From: Paguma larvata
Taxonomy: Eukaryota > Chordata > Mammalia > Carnivora > Viverridae
DNA length: 64,000 bases
Assembly: GCA_030068075.1 (NCBI GenBank)
Contig: CM057829.1
Span: 88,155,889-88,219,888, forward strand
Direction: 5' to 3'
In this document: positions 46,420 to 55,996 of the stretch, one piece after another
Layout: each line of letters starts with the position of its first letter
Position numbering within the stretch: the stretch's first letter is position 1
The notes under the pieces: model-generated
Seen by the model: the letters and a program-made list of their open reading frames with translations, nothing else
The model's database searches: none
Told to the model about the DNA's origin: nothing
Translations under genes and position numbers: made by a program

Positions 46420-46584
46420 TTTATTTATTTATTTAATAGAGAGAGAAAGATAGAGTGCCAGTGGGGGAGAAGAGCAGAGGGAGAGAGAGACTATTAAGCA
46501 GGCTGCATGCTCATGACCCTGGGATCATGACATGAGCCAAAATCAAAAGGTGGATGCTCAACCGACTAGCCACCCAAGCGCCCC
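46420..46584 (-). mobile_element. CAN-SINE with internal deletion, antisense
   Basis: T/A tail, GA tract and head ending TAGCCACCCAAGCGCCCC, but about 50 bp of the middle is missing (CAGGCTGCATGCTCATGACC joins the two parts). Flanks TTCATCATCGT and TTATCATCATGGT resemble a target duplication. Confidence 0.9.
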
Positions 46585-48050
46585 TTATCATCATGGTTTA
46601 AATAGTTGGGTCTAATTATTTTTCAGCAAGACTTCCATAGACATTTGAGATATGACTGTTAGGATAAACATTTCGAATTCCAGAAATTTACTATGTAATG
46701 GGGAAACAGTTATTAATGACAATCACAATGCCAAGTGGACACGTTCCCGTATACAGGTACATAAAACTGTCAGATCACTAAGGAATGAACATCCAACACT
46801 GCCTAGGGCTGGGTCAAGGGAGGTTCACCAAGGGAGTAACAGATGTGCTGTGTGGTAAGGGATGATTAAGAGTTTTCCAGAAGGAAAATCAGGAAAAGGA
46901 CGTTATTAGCATGTGTGATAGATGCTGTTGTTGCCTGCTCAATAACCATTCTCTTTCCTCCTTTCCCCCATGAAAAAGGCTGGAAACATCAGATAAGTAC
47001 CTTCCCATATTTCCTTGCCATTAAGAGTGGCCACACGATCCAGTTCTGGCTGATGACATATAAGATCAAGTCTGCTGGGTTAGAGTGGGTGGTCTTTCTG
47101 GAAAAGATAGATGGAGAAATGCCCAAGGTGGGGCGGGGCTCCTTCCCTTCCCTTATTCTTTGGAATATGCCATGGGAGTTCACAATCTGGACCTGAGGCA
47201 GCCATTCTGTGGCCGTGAGGCTACAAGCCTGAGGATGGAAATGCCCACTGAGGATGTGACACTGAGAAAGGAGTAAGCCACCTATTACAGCTTTTTGTGT
47301 GTGTGTGTGTGAAAAATGAAATGAGTTGGTCAGGGGAAAAAAAAGTGAAATGACGACTGTTGGTCAGGGATTCAGTTACTAACACACAGAAGTAGCTTAA
47401 CTGATTCAATGTGGAAACTATATGGTTGGTCACTGGATTTGTCAAATAAGTTGTAGAATTTGGGGCATACAGAGACTGCTAAAATATATAAGGACTATCT
47501 CATCTCATCGTTTTGTTCTTGAAGAATATTTTTCTTCCATACTAAGTGGTTTCATGTCAACTTTGTAGACATCTCAGTCCTCCTCCGTGGTAGAACATTT
47601 CATTTCCTGAAGCTGAAAACTTCCAACATGTCAAGATATTTCTGGGACAAACGGTTTTTGGAGTTTCTCAAGTAGAAAGGGGTAGGAATGTTGTCATCCT
47701 ATATTGTATCACTTTGAAGGGAGAAACAACTCTAAGGTTTAGAACTGACTTAGGATTTCAATGAATATTGCTAGCACTTTGCAACTGTTTCCCAGGGGGA
47801 AAAAATCTTTTCTTTTGCCTTACCCATAAGTGATGAGTAGTTTGTGCGGACTTGAATACTACTCCTCAGCTTTGCTAGTCACTGAGGATGTGGGTAGATT
47901 GCAAGTAAAAAAATTGAAAACCAAACCAAACCAAGCGGTAAAGGGAGAGTATGTAGCAAGAAGTACAAACAATACGTATTGCTTATCTAATACAGCATTT
48001 AATATATGCAAGGCACTTGTTAAACCATGTAATGCTCCGAGTACCATGAT
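46585..48050. other. No gene; one unassigned ancient repeat-like block
   Basis: 46960-47260 (CTTGCCATTAAGAGTGGCCACACGATCCAGTTCTGGCTGATGAC ... GGCAGCCATTCTGTGGCCGTGAGGC ... GAGGATGTGAC) has the look of an old mammalian LTR or MER repeat that I cannot name. 46650-46910 may be very old L2. A (GT)8 run lies at 47297-47311. Frames at 46915-47196 and 47830-48060 have no recognisable protein. Confidence 0.35.
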
Positions 48051-48072
48051 TTATATTTAAGAAAAAAGGATT

Positions 48073-48290
48073 GGGGCGCCTGGGTGGCTCAGTCGGTTGG
48101 GCGGCCGACTTCAGCTCAGGTCATGATCTCACGGTCTGTGAGTTCGAGCCCTGCATCGGGCTCTGTGCTGATGGCTCGGAGCCTGGAGCCTGCTTCGGAT
48201 TCTGCGTCCGCCTCTCTCTCTCTCTGACTTTCCCCTGCTCACACTGTGTCTCTCAAAAATAAATAAACATTAAAAAAAATTTAAAAAAAA
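48073..48290 (+). mobile_element. CAN-SINE, sense, near consensus
   Basis: GGGGCGCCTGGGTGGCTCAGTCGG head, intact B box GTTCGAGCCCT, A-rich double tail. Perfect 12-bp target duplication GAAAAAAGGATT at 48061-48072 and 48291-48302. The neighbouring TTTATATTTAAG is also present on both sides, a local duplication that predates or accompanied the insertion. Confidence 0.97.
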
Positions 48291-48302
48291 GAAAAAAGGA
48301 TT

Positions 48303-49098
48303 TATATTTAAGAGAAAAGGATGGGGGAACTTGGCATTTAAGATTATAGTCTATGGTTTGGGTTTCAGGAAAGATGTGGGGAGACCTGTTTGTCTTGAAC
48401 TTCGCAGGCCCTTGCAATTCGTAATGGTATTATTTTATTAATAACTGTCTTAACACTTGGGCTCTCTTTCTTGAGCTCTATAGTGGCACAGCTGTGTAAG
48501 AAGAGCAATTAGAATTTAACAAAGAGATGCTAATTGTTTACGGATGCACCAGGAAGAAAGCGTTTTCAAAGTTATTGTGGCTGCTGAAGGCAGGGTGAGA
48601 GTGGTTGCATACGTTGATAATACTTTTAGCTCATATCCCTAAGCTAAATGTACCGTCAATTACAATCCACTGCAAATTCTCTATACAATCCTGTTTGCTA
48701 CAGTTTTCAGATATTTCTTTGCTGTATATACACGATGATCAGCTTTTCTTAGCTCAGAGAGAGCAATAGAAATTTGGCCGTTCTTAAGAGAAGATAGGAA
48801 AAATTTTACATCAGGCTTCCCTGAAGAAGTGAATTGTGTATGGATGTAGAGGGGTTTTTGTTAGCTAACGATTGGGATAATAGAGATGATGTGGAAATTT
48901 AAAGATCGAGTCAGTCATTTCTTATGCAGAATTGTTCTCTTCTACCTATATTTGTCAAAGATGTTCTGTATATTGAACAGAATGAAAGAATGGAGAAAAA
49001 CTTGGGTGTTTAATTGCTAAAAGGGATGGTTATTCTGAGATTTTGTTTGTTTGTTTTGTTTTGTTTTCAAAGTGGCTAATGTCCTTAGGGACACTTTT
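48303..49098. other. Repeat-free tract, candidate conserved non-coding element
   Basis: No transposon. 48480-48800 contains GAGCAATTAGAATTTAACAA, GATGCTAATTG and CGTCAATTACAATCC, homeodomain-like AATTA clusters with balanced composition. No open frame of note. Confidence 0.35.
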
Positions 49099-49116
49099 AG
49101 CATTCACAGTATTTTC

Positions 49117-49308
49117 TTTTTCAAAATTCTTTTAATGTTTATTTATTTTTGAGAGAGAAAGAGAGAGAGATTGAGAGAGAGAGATTGAGAGAGGGAGGGG
49201 CAGAGGAAGAGACAGAGAGACAGAATCAGAAGCTGGGCTTGAACTCACGAACGGTGAGATCGTGACTGCAAGTTGGATGCCCAACAGACTGAGCCACCCA
49301 GGTGCCCC
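49117..49308 (-). mobile_element. CAN-SINE, antisense
   Basis: Reverse copy with internal shortening between the GA tract and head. Imperfect target duplication AGCATTCACAGTATTTTC (49099-49116) and AACATTTAGAGTATTTTC (49309-49326), three mismatches, so an older copy. Confidence 0.94.
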
Positions 49309-49347
49309 AACATTTAGAGTATTTTCATGTGTGTTAAAAAAGGGTGT

Positions 49348-49535
49348 AGAGATGCTTGGGTGGCTCAGTCGGTTGAGCTTCCAACTCTTGATTTCGGTTC
49401 ATGTCATGATCCCAGGGTCGTGGGATGGAGCCCCATGACAGGCTACGTGCTGAGTGTGGAGCCTGCTTAAGATTTTCTTTCCTTCTCCCCTCTCTCAATA
49501 CCGCTCTCTCTCTGTTTTTTTAAAAAAGAAAAAAA
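49348..49535 (+). mobile_element. CAN-SINE, sense, diverged
   Basis: GATGCTTGGGTGGCTCAGTCGG, TTGATTTCGGTTCATGTCATGATCCC, GAGCCTGCTTAAGATTTTC and an A/T-rich tail. It faces the preceding SINE head to head about 40 bp away. No clear target duplication. Confidence 0.92.
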
Positions 49536-49874
49536 TGCACATTCTGAGCTCACAAATTATAGAAAGGTACCTATTTAGAAGGATCATTAGAAAAAAAGTG
49601 CCACTACCCTGTCAGCAATGACTCGAGGCTTGCAACAGAGTAAGTGCTGGGTTTCAAAGTGCATCCACACCCCCGGGCTGCACACTTTTGTTGAAGATGC
49701 AGTGACACAGCCATATGGGATGGCCTTGGTAACCCTGCAGACAGTTTAGTAAGATTACCAAAGGGTATGATTTTATTTACACTGACACAGCTCTGTGATT
49801 TTACACAAAGATAACACAGATACTACATATGTGTTCAAGAAAGTGGGCACTTTTTGGTACAGACATATAATTTG
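49536..49874. other. No gene or repeat recognised
   Basis: Single-copy-looking DNA that includes the pre-integration flank of the L1 stack to the right. Confidence 0.45.
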
Positions 49875-50022
49875 TAAGACTTTATTCTTTTTTAATTTTT
49901 TATTTCTTAAAATTTAATTCCAACGTGGTTAACATACAATGCTATATTAGTTTCTGGCATATAACATGGTGATTCAACAATTCTATACTTTACTCAGTGC
50001 TCATCATGATATGTGTACTCTT

Positions 50023-50260
50023 TTTTTAATATGTTTTTCCTTAAAAAATTTTTTTTAATGTTTTTATTTTATTTTTGGGAGACATAGAGGCAAAGCGTGA
50101 GAAGGGAAGGGCAGAGAGGGAGGGAGATACAGAATATGAAGCAGGCTCCAGGCTCTGAGCTGTCAGCACAGAGCCCCATGTGGGACTAGAACTCACAGAC
50201 CGTGAGATCATGACCTGAGCTGAAGTCGGACGCGCAACCGACTGAGCCACCCAGGCGCCC
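50023..50260 (-). mobile_element. CAN-SINE nested in the L1 3'UTR
   Basis: Reverse copy with head GAGCCACCCAGGCGCCCC. Perfect 18-bp target duplication CATGATATGTGTACTCTT at 50005-50022 and 50261-50278, the longest perfect one in the window. Confidence 0.98.
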
Positions 50261-50552
50261 CATGATATGTGTACTCTTAACACCTTTCAACTCTTTACCC
50301 ATCTTTCTACCCACCTTCCCTCTGGTAACCATGTGTTTGTTGTCTATAGTTAAGAATTTGTTTTTTCGGTCTATCTCTCTCTTTCCTCCTCTGTTTGCTG
50401 TGTTTTTCTTAAATTACACATATAAGTGAAAGCATATGGTATTTATCTTTCTCTGAATGGCTTATTTGGTTTAGCATTAAACTCTCTAGCTCCATCCGTA
50501 TTGTTGCAAATGGCAAAATTTCATTCTTTTTTATGGCTGAATAATATTCCAT

Positions 50553-50597
50553 TGTATGTATGTATGTATGTATGTATGTATATATTTATATATATAC
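50553..50597. repeat. (TGTA)n microsatellite
   Basis: Seven TGTA units followed by TATATTTATATATATA, grown from the ATTCCATTGTATGTA stretch of L1 ORF2. Confidence 0.95.
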
Positions 50598-50666
50598 ACC
50601 AAATCTTTTTTTATCTGTTTATCTATGGATGGACACTTGGGCTGCTTCAATAGTTTGGCTATTGTA

Positions 50667-50888
50667 AATAATGCTGCAATTACATAGTATCTTTCTTTGT
50701 CTCTTGTTACAGTCTTTGTTTTATATTATTTTTATTTTTTAATAATGCTGCAATTACATAGTATCTTTCTTTGTCTCTTGTTACAGTCTTTGTTTTATAT
50801 TATTTTTATTTTTTAATAATGCTGCAATTACATAGTATCTTTCTTTGTCTCTTGTTACAGTCTTTGTTTTATATTATTTTTATTTTTT
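50667..50888. repeat. Perfect 74-bp tandem triplication over an L1 deletion junction
   Basis: Three identical units at 50667-50740, 50741-50814 and 50815-50888, each beginning AATAATGCTGCAATTACA and ending TATTTTTATTTTTT. In each unit AATAATGCTGCAA is antisense ORF2 C-terminus and the following TTACATAGTATCTTTC is the antisense endonuclease-proximal part of ORF2, so the deletion joint itself was triplicated. I see no mismatch among the copies. Confidence 0.97.
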
Positions 50889-50899
50889 AAAGGACAATT

Positions 50900-51103
50900 T
50901 ATTTATTTTTTAAAATGCTTATTTATTTATTTCGAGAGAGATGGGGGAGGAGAGGCAGAGAGAGAGGGAGACACAGAATCCCAAGCAGGCTCTGTGCTGT
51001 TAGCATGACCCAACATGAGGCTCAATCTCATGAACCGTGAGATCATGACCTGAGCCGAAATCAAGAGTTGGATACTCAACTGACTGAGCCACCCAGGTGC
51101 CCC
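50900..51103 (-). mobile_element. CAN-SINE nested in the L1, antisense
   Basis: Reverse copy with head GAGCCACCCAGGTGCCCC. It begins within about 12 bp of the triplication. The region after the GA tract is shortened (GCTGTTAGCATGACCC). Confidence 0.93.
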
Positions 51104-51245
51104 TACCTTGGCTTTTTTTTTGGTGTCCACTTGCATGATAAATGTTTCTCCATCCCCTCACTTTTAGTTTGTATGTGTCTTTAGATCTGAAATGAATCTT
51201 CTGTAGGCAGCATATAGATGGGTCTTGTTTCTTTATCCATTCCAT
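51104..51245 (-). pseudogene. L1 ORF2 N-terminal endonuclease fragment
   Basis: Minus-strand translation gives MEWIKKQDPSICCLQKIHF and KDTYKLKVRGWRNIYHASG, the start of the apurinic-type endonuclease of ORF2. The active-site glutamate in the LQETHF motif is lysine here (LQKIHF). The frame then runs into a SINE. About 45 codons remain. Confidence 0.85.
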
Positions 51246-52375
51246 TACCCTATGTCTTTTGCTTGTTTAGTCCATTTAAAGTAATTCAAAGTAATTATTG
51301 ATAAGTACGTCTTTTTTGCCATTTTGTTACTGGTTTTGTGGGTTTTGTGGTTCTCTGATTCTTTCTTCTCTTGCTCTCTTTCATGGTTTGCTGGCTTTCT
51401 TTAGTGATATACTTAGATTTCTTTCTCTTTATTTTTTCATATCTATTACTAGTTTTTGATCTGTGGTTACCATTAAGTTTGTGTATAATGTCTGCTGCAT
51501 GTAGCAGTCCATATTAAATCGATAGTCACATAAGTTTGAGCACATTCTTTATTCCTCTCCTCTCTAGATTTCTGGTATATGGTGATACTTTACATCCTTT
51601 TATTTTGTGAATCCCTTGACTGATTTTTACAGATATACTTATTTCTAATGCTGCTGTGCTTCATATTTTTAAAACTCTTACTTATGATCTTTTCTTTCTA
51701 TCCAAAGAATCCCCTTTAACATTTCCCGTAGGGCTGCCCTAGTGGTAATGAACTCCTTTGGCTCTTGTTTGTCTGGGGTGCTCTGTCTCTCCTTCTATTC
51801 TGAATGATAGCTTTGCTGGGTAGAGTATTCTTGACTGCAGATTTTTTCCTTTCAGCACTTTGAATATATCTTGCTACTCCCTTATGACTGCAAAGTTTCT
51901 GTTGAAAAATGTGGATAGTCTCATGGGATTTCCCTTTGTATTTGTCTTCTTTTCTTTTGCTGTTTTTAAAATTCTCTATTATTACTTTTGACCATTTTAA
52001 TTACTCTGTGTTTTGGTGTGGACCTCCTTGGGGTGATTTTGGACCTGGGTATTGGTTTCATTCCCAGATTAGAGAAGTTTTCAGCTAATATTTCTTTAAA
52101 TAAATTTTCTGCCCCCTTTTCTCTATCTTCGTCTGGGATCCCTATAATGTGAATGTTATTGTGTGGTGGCGTTGCTGAATTCTCTGTGTATTTTCATTCA
52201 TTATTATTATTATTATTATTTCTATCTCCTGTTCGGCTTGATTGCTTTCCATAACTCTGTCCTCTTGGTCACTGATCCATTCTTCTGCTTCCTCTAGCTT
52301 ACTATTTGTTCCATCTAGTGTATTTTTAATTTTAGTTATCGTGATTTTAAGCTCTGATTATTTTTTTCTCTCTCC

Positions 52376-52597
52376 TTTTTTAAATTTATTTTTTATTTTT
52401 TTATTAGAGAGAGAGAGCAGGAATGGGGGGGGAAGGGCAGAGGGGTAGAGAGAGAGAGGGGGAGAGAGAGGGAATGTCAAGCAGGCTCCACACTCAACAT
52501 GAAGCCAGACACAGGGCTTGATCCCATGAACCTGTAATCATGCCCTGAGCAGAAATCAAGAGTTGGATGCTCAACCGACAGAGCACACGGGTACCCC
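52376..52597 (-). mobile_element. CAN-SINE nested in L1 ORF1, antisense
   Basis: Reverse copy with a G-rich patch (GGAATGGGGGGGGAAGGG) and a changed head end (CAGAGCACACGGGTACCCC). It separates two parts of the ORF1 relic. Confidence 0.92.
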
Positions 52598-52760
52598 TGT
52601 TTTGTATCTCTTTGTTAAGTGTATCACTGAGGTCCTCCACTGTTTTCTCTAGTCCGATGAGTATCTCTATGAACATAACTTTAAATTCTCTATCAGGCAT
52701 ATTATCTCTGTTTTGCTTAGGTCTCTTGCTGTGGTTTTGTCCTGTTCTTTCATTTGGGAC
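52598..52760 (-). pseudogene. L1 ORF1 N-terminal-region fragment
   Basis: Minus-strand peptide MPDREFKVMFIEILIGLEKTVEDLSDTLNKEIQN resembles the coiled-coil region of the carnivore L1 ORF1 RNA-binding protein. It is cut by the SINE on its C-terminal side. Confidence 0.75.
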
Positions 52761-54226
52761 ATATCCCTTTTGTCCTACTGTCCATGTCTGTTTCTCTGTG
52801 TCAGGAAAGTCAAGTATGTCTCCTGCTCTTGAAAGTAGTGGCCTTATGAAGAAGAGGTTCCGTAGTGCCCTGCAGTGCAGTGTCCCCTGTTTACCAGATA
52901 CTGGCCCTTTAAGGGTATCTCCTGTGCGAGTTGCATGTGAGTTCCTGCTGTCATGGCTGAACCATTTTCTTCCTTTAGACCAGTCATCTGCAATGGGTCT
53001 CTTTACCTGTTGTGGGAAGTGTTTAGTCTCTTAGTTGTTAGTGGACTACTTTGGGGCTGCATTTGCCAGATATGCAGCAGCACCAAACTGTGTTGTCCCA
53101 AGAAGCTTTTGTTGGTGAGCAGGGCCTGTAGTCAGACTAGATGTCTGCCCCCAGGCCATTGCTGGTGCCTCAGTTGGACTGGTGTGTGTGGTTATCTTCC
53201 TCTCTCCGCAGGGCTTCGGTCACTTTGGAGTGGTGCTGGCCACTGTCAGGACTACTCACACACTGCCAGACTTGTAGCATTGTTTCAGATTGGCCCTGGC
53301 CAAGGGTAAACTGGAGATGGCAGGTCCACAGGAGAATGTAGGATAGGGAGCACGGTGCCAGTAAAGGCCATGCTGGTCCACTGTGGGAGAGGAACTTGCA
53401 GCTGCTGGGGACAGAGGCAGGCTGGACTGGAGGGCACAGAAGTGCATGGGGGCAGGATGTGTGGTGTTAGCAAGATTTGTGTGGGCCTGCTTGTGGGAGG
53501 AGACCTGGAGCCAAGGCCTGGCTGGAGGGGGCATGTCTTCAAGAGAATGTGGTGGTGGGGATGCTGTTAGCAAGGTAGGTGGAGAATGTTGGCACTCTAC
53601 TGGTCCCAGCAAGTATCCCTGGGGAGCAGGGGAAGGAAATGGTACGACAAGCTTATTTATTCCTGGAGAAGTATCCCAACCATACCTGCCCCTCTAGCAC
53701 TGGCTCTGAGATTAGTAAACAAATCTCCCTCCCATATACCCCAGGCGTTTTTCTAACTGCTCTTTCTATGCTGTAACTCTGTGGGTTTGTTTGTTATACC
53801 ATCTCTTCAAGGTCAAGGACTCCGTTTCCTCTTACCCTCCAGCTCTCCCAGAGTCCAGCCCCCTGATTTTTAAATTCCAGGTGGTAAGCCTCATTGATGG
53901 TAAGAATTTGTGAAATTTGGCCCCTCTGGTTTTCAAAGCCAAATGTTATGGGCATTTGTCTTTCCTGTACAGGTCCCCCATGCCTAGGTGCCTGGTGTGG
54001 GGGTCTGTTTATTTCCCCTCCCGGTGTCTGCTGGTCCCTCTCTCCTATCGACAGTCCTGTGGTCTGTTTAGCTCCTGACCACATCTGAGCCCTTTCCTAC
54101 ACTCCCTGATGCGTCCTACTCTGCATTTAGCTGCGGAGAGTCTGTTCTGCCAGTTTTCACGCACTAATGTGGGTGTTACCTAGTTGTATCCATGGGATGA
54201 GGTGAGCCTAGTGTCTTCTTACTTCA

Positions 54227-54233
54227 CCATCTT
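54227..54233 (-). promoter_or_regulatory. YY1-like site at the L1 5' end
   Basis: Minus strand AAGATGG within the first 12 bases of the element, the position and sequence of the YY1 site that sets the start of transcription in L1s. Inferred from position only. The element cannot retrotranspose, but its 5'UTR could still promote transcription leftwards. Confidence 0.4.
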
Positions 54234-54254
54234 CCCCTATACCACTTTATTCTT

Positions 54255-55080
54255 TTTTAAAAAAATTTTATTTATTTTTAAATTTACATCCAAGTTAGTT
54301 AGCATATAGTGCAACAGTGATTTCAGGAGTAGATTCCTTACTGCCCTTTACCCATTTCGCCCATCCTCCCTCCCACAACCCCTCCAGCAACCCTCTGTTT
54401 GTTCTCATATTTAAGAGCCTCTTATGTTTTTTCCCCCCTCCCTATTTTTATATTATTTTTGCTTCCCTTCCCTTATGTTCATCTGTTTTATATCTTAAAG
54501 TCCTCATATGAGGGAAGTCATATGATATCTGTCTTTCTCTGACTGACTAATTTCGCTTAGCATAATACCCTCTAGTTTCTTCCACATAGTTGCAAATGGC
54601 AAGATTTCATTCCTTTTGATTGCTGAGTAATATTCCATTGTATATATATAACACATCTTTATCCATTCATCTGTCGATGGGCATTTAGGCTCTTTCCATA
54701 CTTTGGGTATTGTTGATAGTGCTGCTAAAAACATTGGGGTGCATGTGCTCCTTTGAAACAGCACACCTGTATCCCTTGGATAAATACCCAGTAGTGCAAT
54801 TGGTGGGGCTACCGTAGGGTAGTTCTATTTTTAATTTTTTGAGGAACCTCCATACTGTTTTCCAGAGTGGCGACACCAGTTCGCATTCCCACCAGCAGTG
54901 CAAGACAGACTCTTTCTTTGCATCCTCACCAACATCTGTTGTTGCCTGAGATGTTAATGTTAGCTATTCTGATGAGTATGAGGTGGTGTCTCATTGTGGT
55001 TTTGATTTGTATTTCCCTGATGATGAGTGATGTTGAGCATTTTTTCATGTGTCAGTTGGCCATCTTCTTTGGAGAAGTTA
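54255..55080 (-). mobile_element. 5'-truncated carnivore L1 adjoining the older L1, antisense
   Basis: T/A tail, 3'UTR (ACATCCAAGTTAGTTAGCAT) and ORF2 C-terminus; minus-strand peptides include PKCPSTDEWIKM, YYSAIKRNEILPFATMW (54504-54764) and [28 protein letters not shown] (54685-54903). Cut off at CATCTTCTTTGGAGAAG. Flanks are TACCACTTTATTCTT (54240-54254) and TAAGACTTTATTCTT (55081-55095). It inserted at the target duplication made by the first L1. Confidence 0.94.
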
Positions 55081-55104
55081 TAAGACTTTATTCTTAATTT
55101 ATCA

Positions 55105-55129
55105 TTTTTTAAAGTTTATTTATTTATTT

Positions 55130-55196
<67 letters not shown>

Positions 55197-55336
55197 AGGA
55201 GGGGCAGAGGGAGAGAGGAAGATAGAGAATCTCAATCAGACTTCAGTGTGGGGCTCGAACCCACAAACCATGAGATCATGACCTGAGCTAAAATTAAGAG
55301 TTGAACACTTAACTGACTGAGCCACCCAGGTACCCC
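55105..55336 (-). mobile_element. CAN-SINE with an expanded TG/GA tract, antisense
   Basis: Head GAGCCACCCAGGTACCCC. The usual GA tract has grown into (TG)15 followed by (GA)17 at 55132-55195. Flanks ATCATTTTTTAAAG and AACATTTTTATTTAAAG hint at a target duplication. Confidence 0.94.
55132..55195. repeat. Compound (TG)n(GA)n microsatellite
   Basis: Pure dinucleotide runs inside the preceding SINE. Likely polymorphic. Confidence 0.97.
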
Positions 55337-55929
55337 TTGAACATTTTTATTTAAAGCTATATTGATATTGATACAGCTGTATTGATAAATGTATAATTTC
55401 TCACATTTGCTTTAAGACTTGCCCCTTACCAATAAGCTTTATATTTTTAAGAAAAATGCAAGCAATCATCAAATAGCTCTTGTGTATAGGTTTTATACTA
55501 GGCAGAGAGTGTTAGAAGCATATGGGAATTAATGAATTTTCGTATCATGATTTTCCTTAATTGTTACCCGTAGCTCCAGAGGCCTTGGTATCCAAATGAC
55601 TCCTACAAATATTTTAATAAATACAGGAGTGAGCTTGGAACTTACTAGGATATTGTGAATTATTGCTAGTGGAACCTTATTAAAAATTATACAAGAATTA
55701 TTGCTCGTGGAAAGAGGATATTGAAACTAAAATCTCAGTATAGCAAAAACTTTCTACTAGACTCTTCCTACTCTATGAAACTTTAGTAGGTCAAAATTTT
55801 CCTATATCTAAGATTATACATATGTATGTCTGTCATAACTGAGTAGTAAAAAAATTCTTTCTATATTCTGGCACAAGTCTTTTATCAGAACGTGGTTGTA
55901 AACATTTGCTCCCAACCTGTGCCTTGTTT
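55337..55929. other. No gene or repeat recognised
   Basis: AT-rich single-copy-looking DNA. GTGGAACCTTATTAAAAATT and CGTGGAAAGAGGATATTG follow two similar GAATTATTGCT stretches at 55659-55669 and 55695-55705, a small local duplication. Confidence 0.4.
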
Positions 55930-55943
55930 TTCATTGCATTCTT

Positions 55944-55996
55944 TTTTAAAAAATATAATTTATTTTCAAGTTAGCTAACATACAGTGTATACAGTG
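55944..55996 (-). mobile_element. 53-bp L1 3'-end micro-insertion, antisense
   Basis: T/A tail followed by CAAGTTAGCTAACATACAGTG, the last bases of the carnivore L1 3'UTR. A perfect 14-bp direct repeat TTCATTGCATTCTT lies on both sides (55930-55943 and 55997-56010), so this is a genuine, extremely 5'-truncated retrotransposition. Confidence 0.9.

Larger units (their letters stand above)
49890..54237 (-). mobile_element. Carnivore L1 with intact 5' end and large ORF2 deletion, antisense
   Basis: Right end (54237) is the L1 start: minus strand GGGGAAGATGGTGAAGTAAG followed by a GC-richer 5'UTR to about 52760. ORF1 relics (52598-52760 and left) and the start of ORF2 (51104-51245) follow, then a jump at about 50680 straight to the ORF2 C-terminus and the 3'UTR (49890-50430; CAATGCTATATTAGTTTCTGG). 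Most of ORF2, including the reverse transcriptase, is absent. Left flank is TAAGACTTTATTCTT (49875-49889), and a related copy, TACCACTTTATTCTT, is at 54240-54254. Three SINEs and a tandem triplication lie inside it. Confidence 0.9.

Noticed and set aside
50667..50888. Regular direct repeats that could suggest a CRISPR-like array
   Set aside because: Units are contiguous and contain no spacers, and they derive from L1. This is a tandem duplication in a mammalian genome.
52567..53034. 155-codon open frame on the plus strand
   Set aside because: It is the antisense of the L1 5'UTR and ORF1 N-terminal region, whose low stop density on this strand comes from the L1 sequence.
53141..53697. Several overlapping 65-120 codon frames on both strands
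   Set aside because: All lie in the GC-richer L1 5'UTR, where stops are scarce. None matches L1 ORF1.
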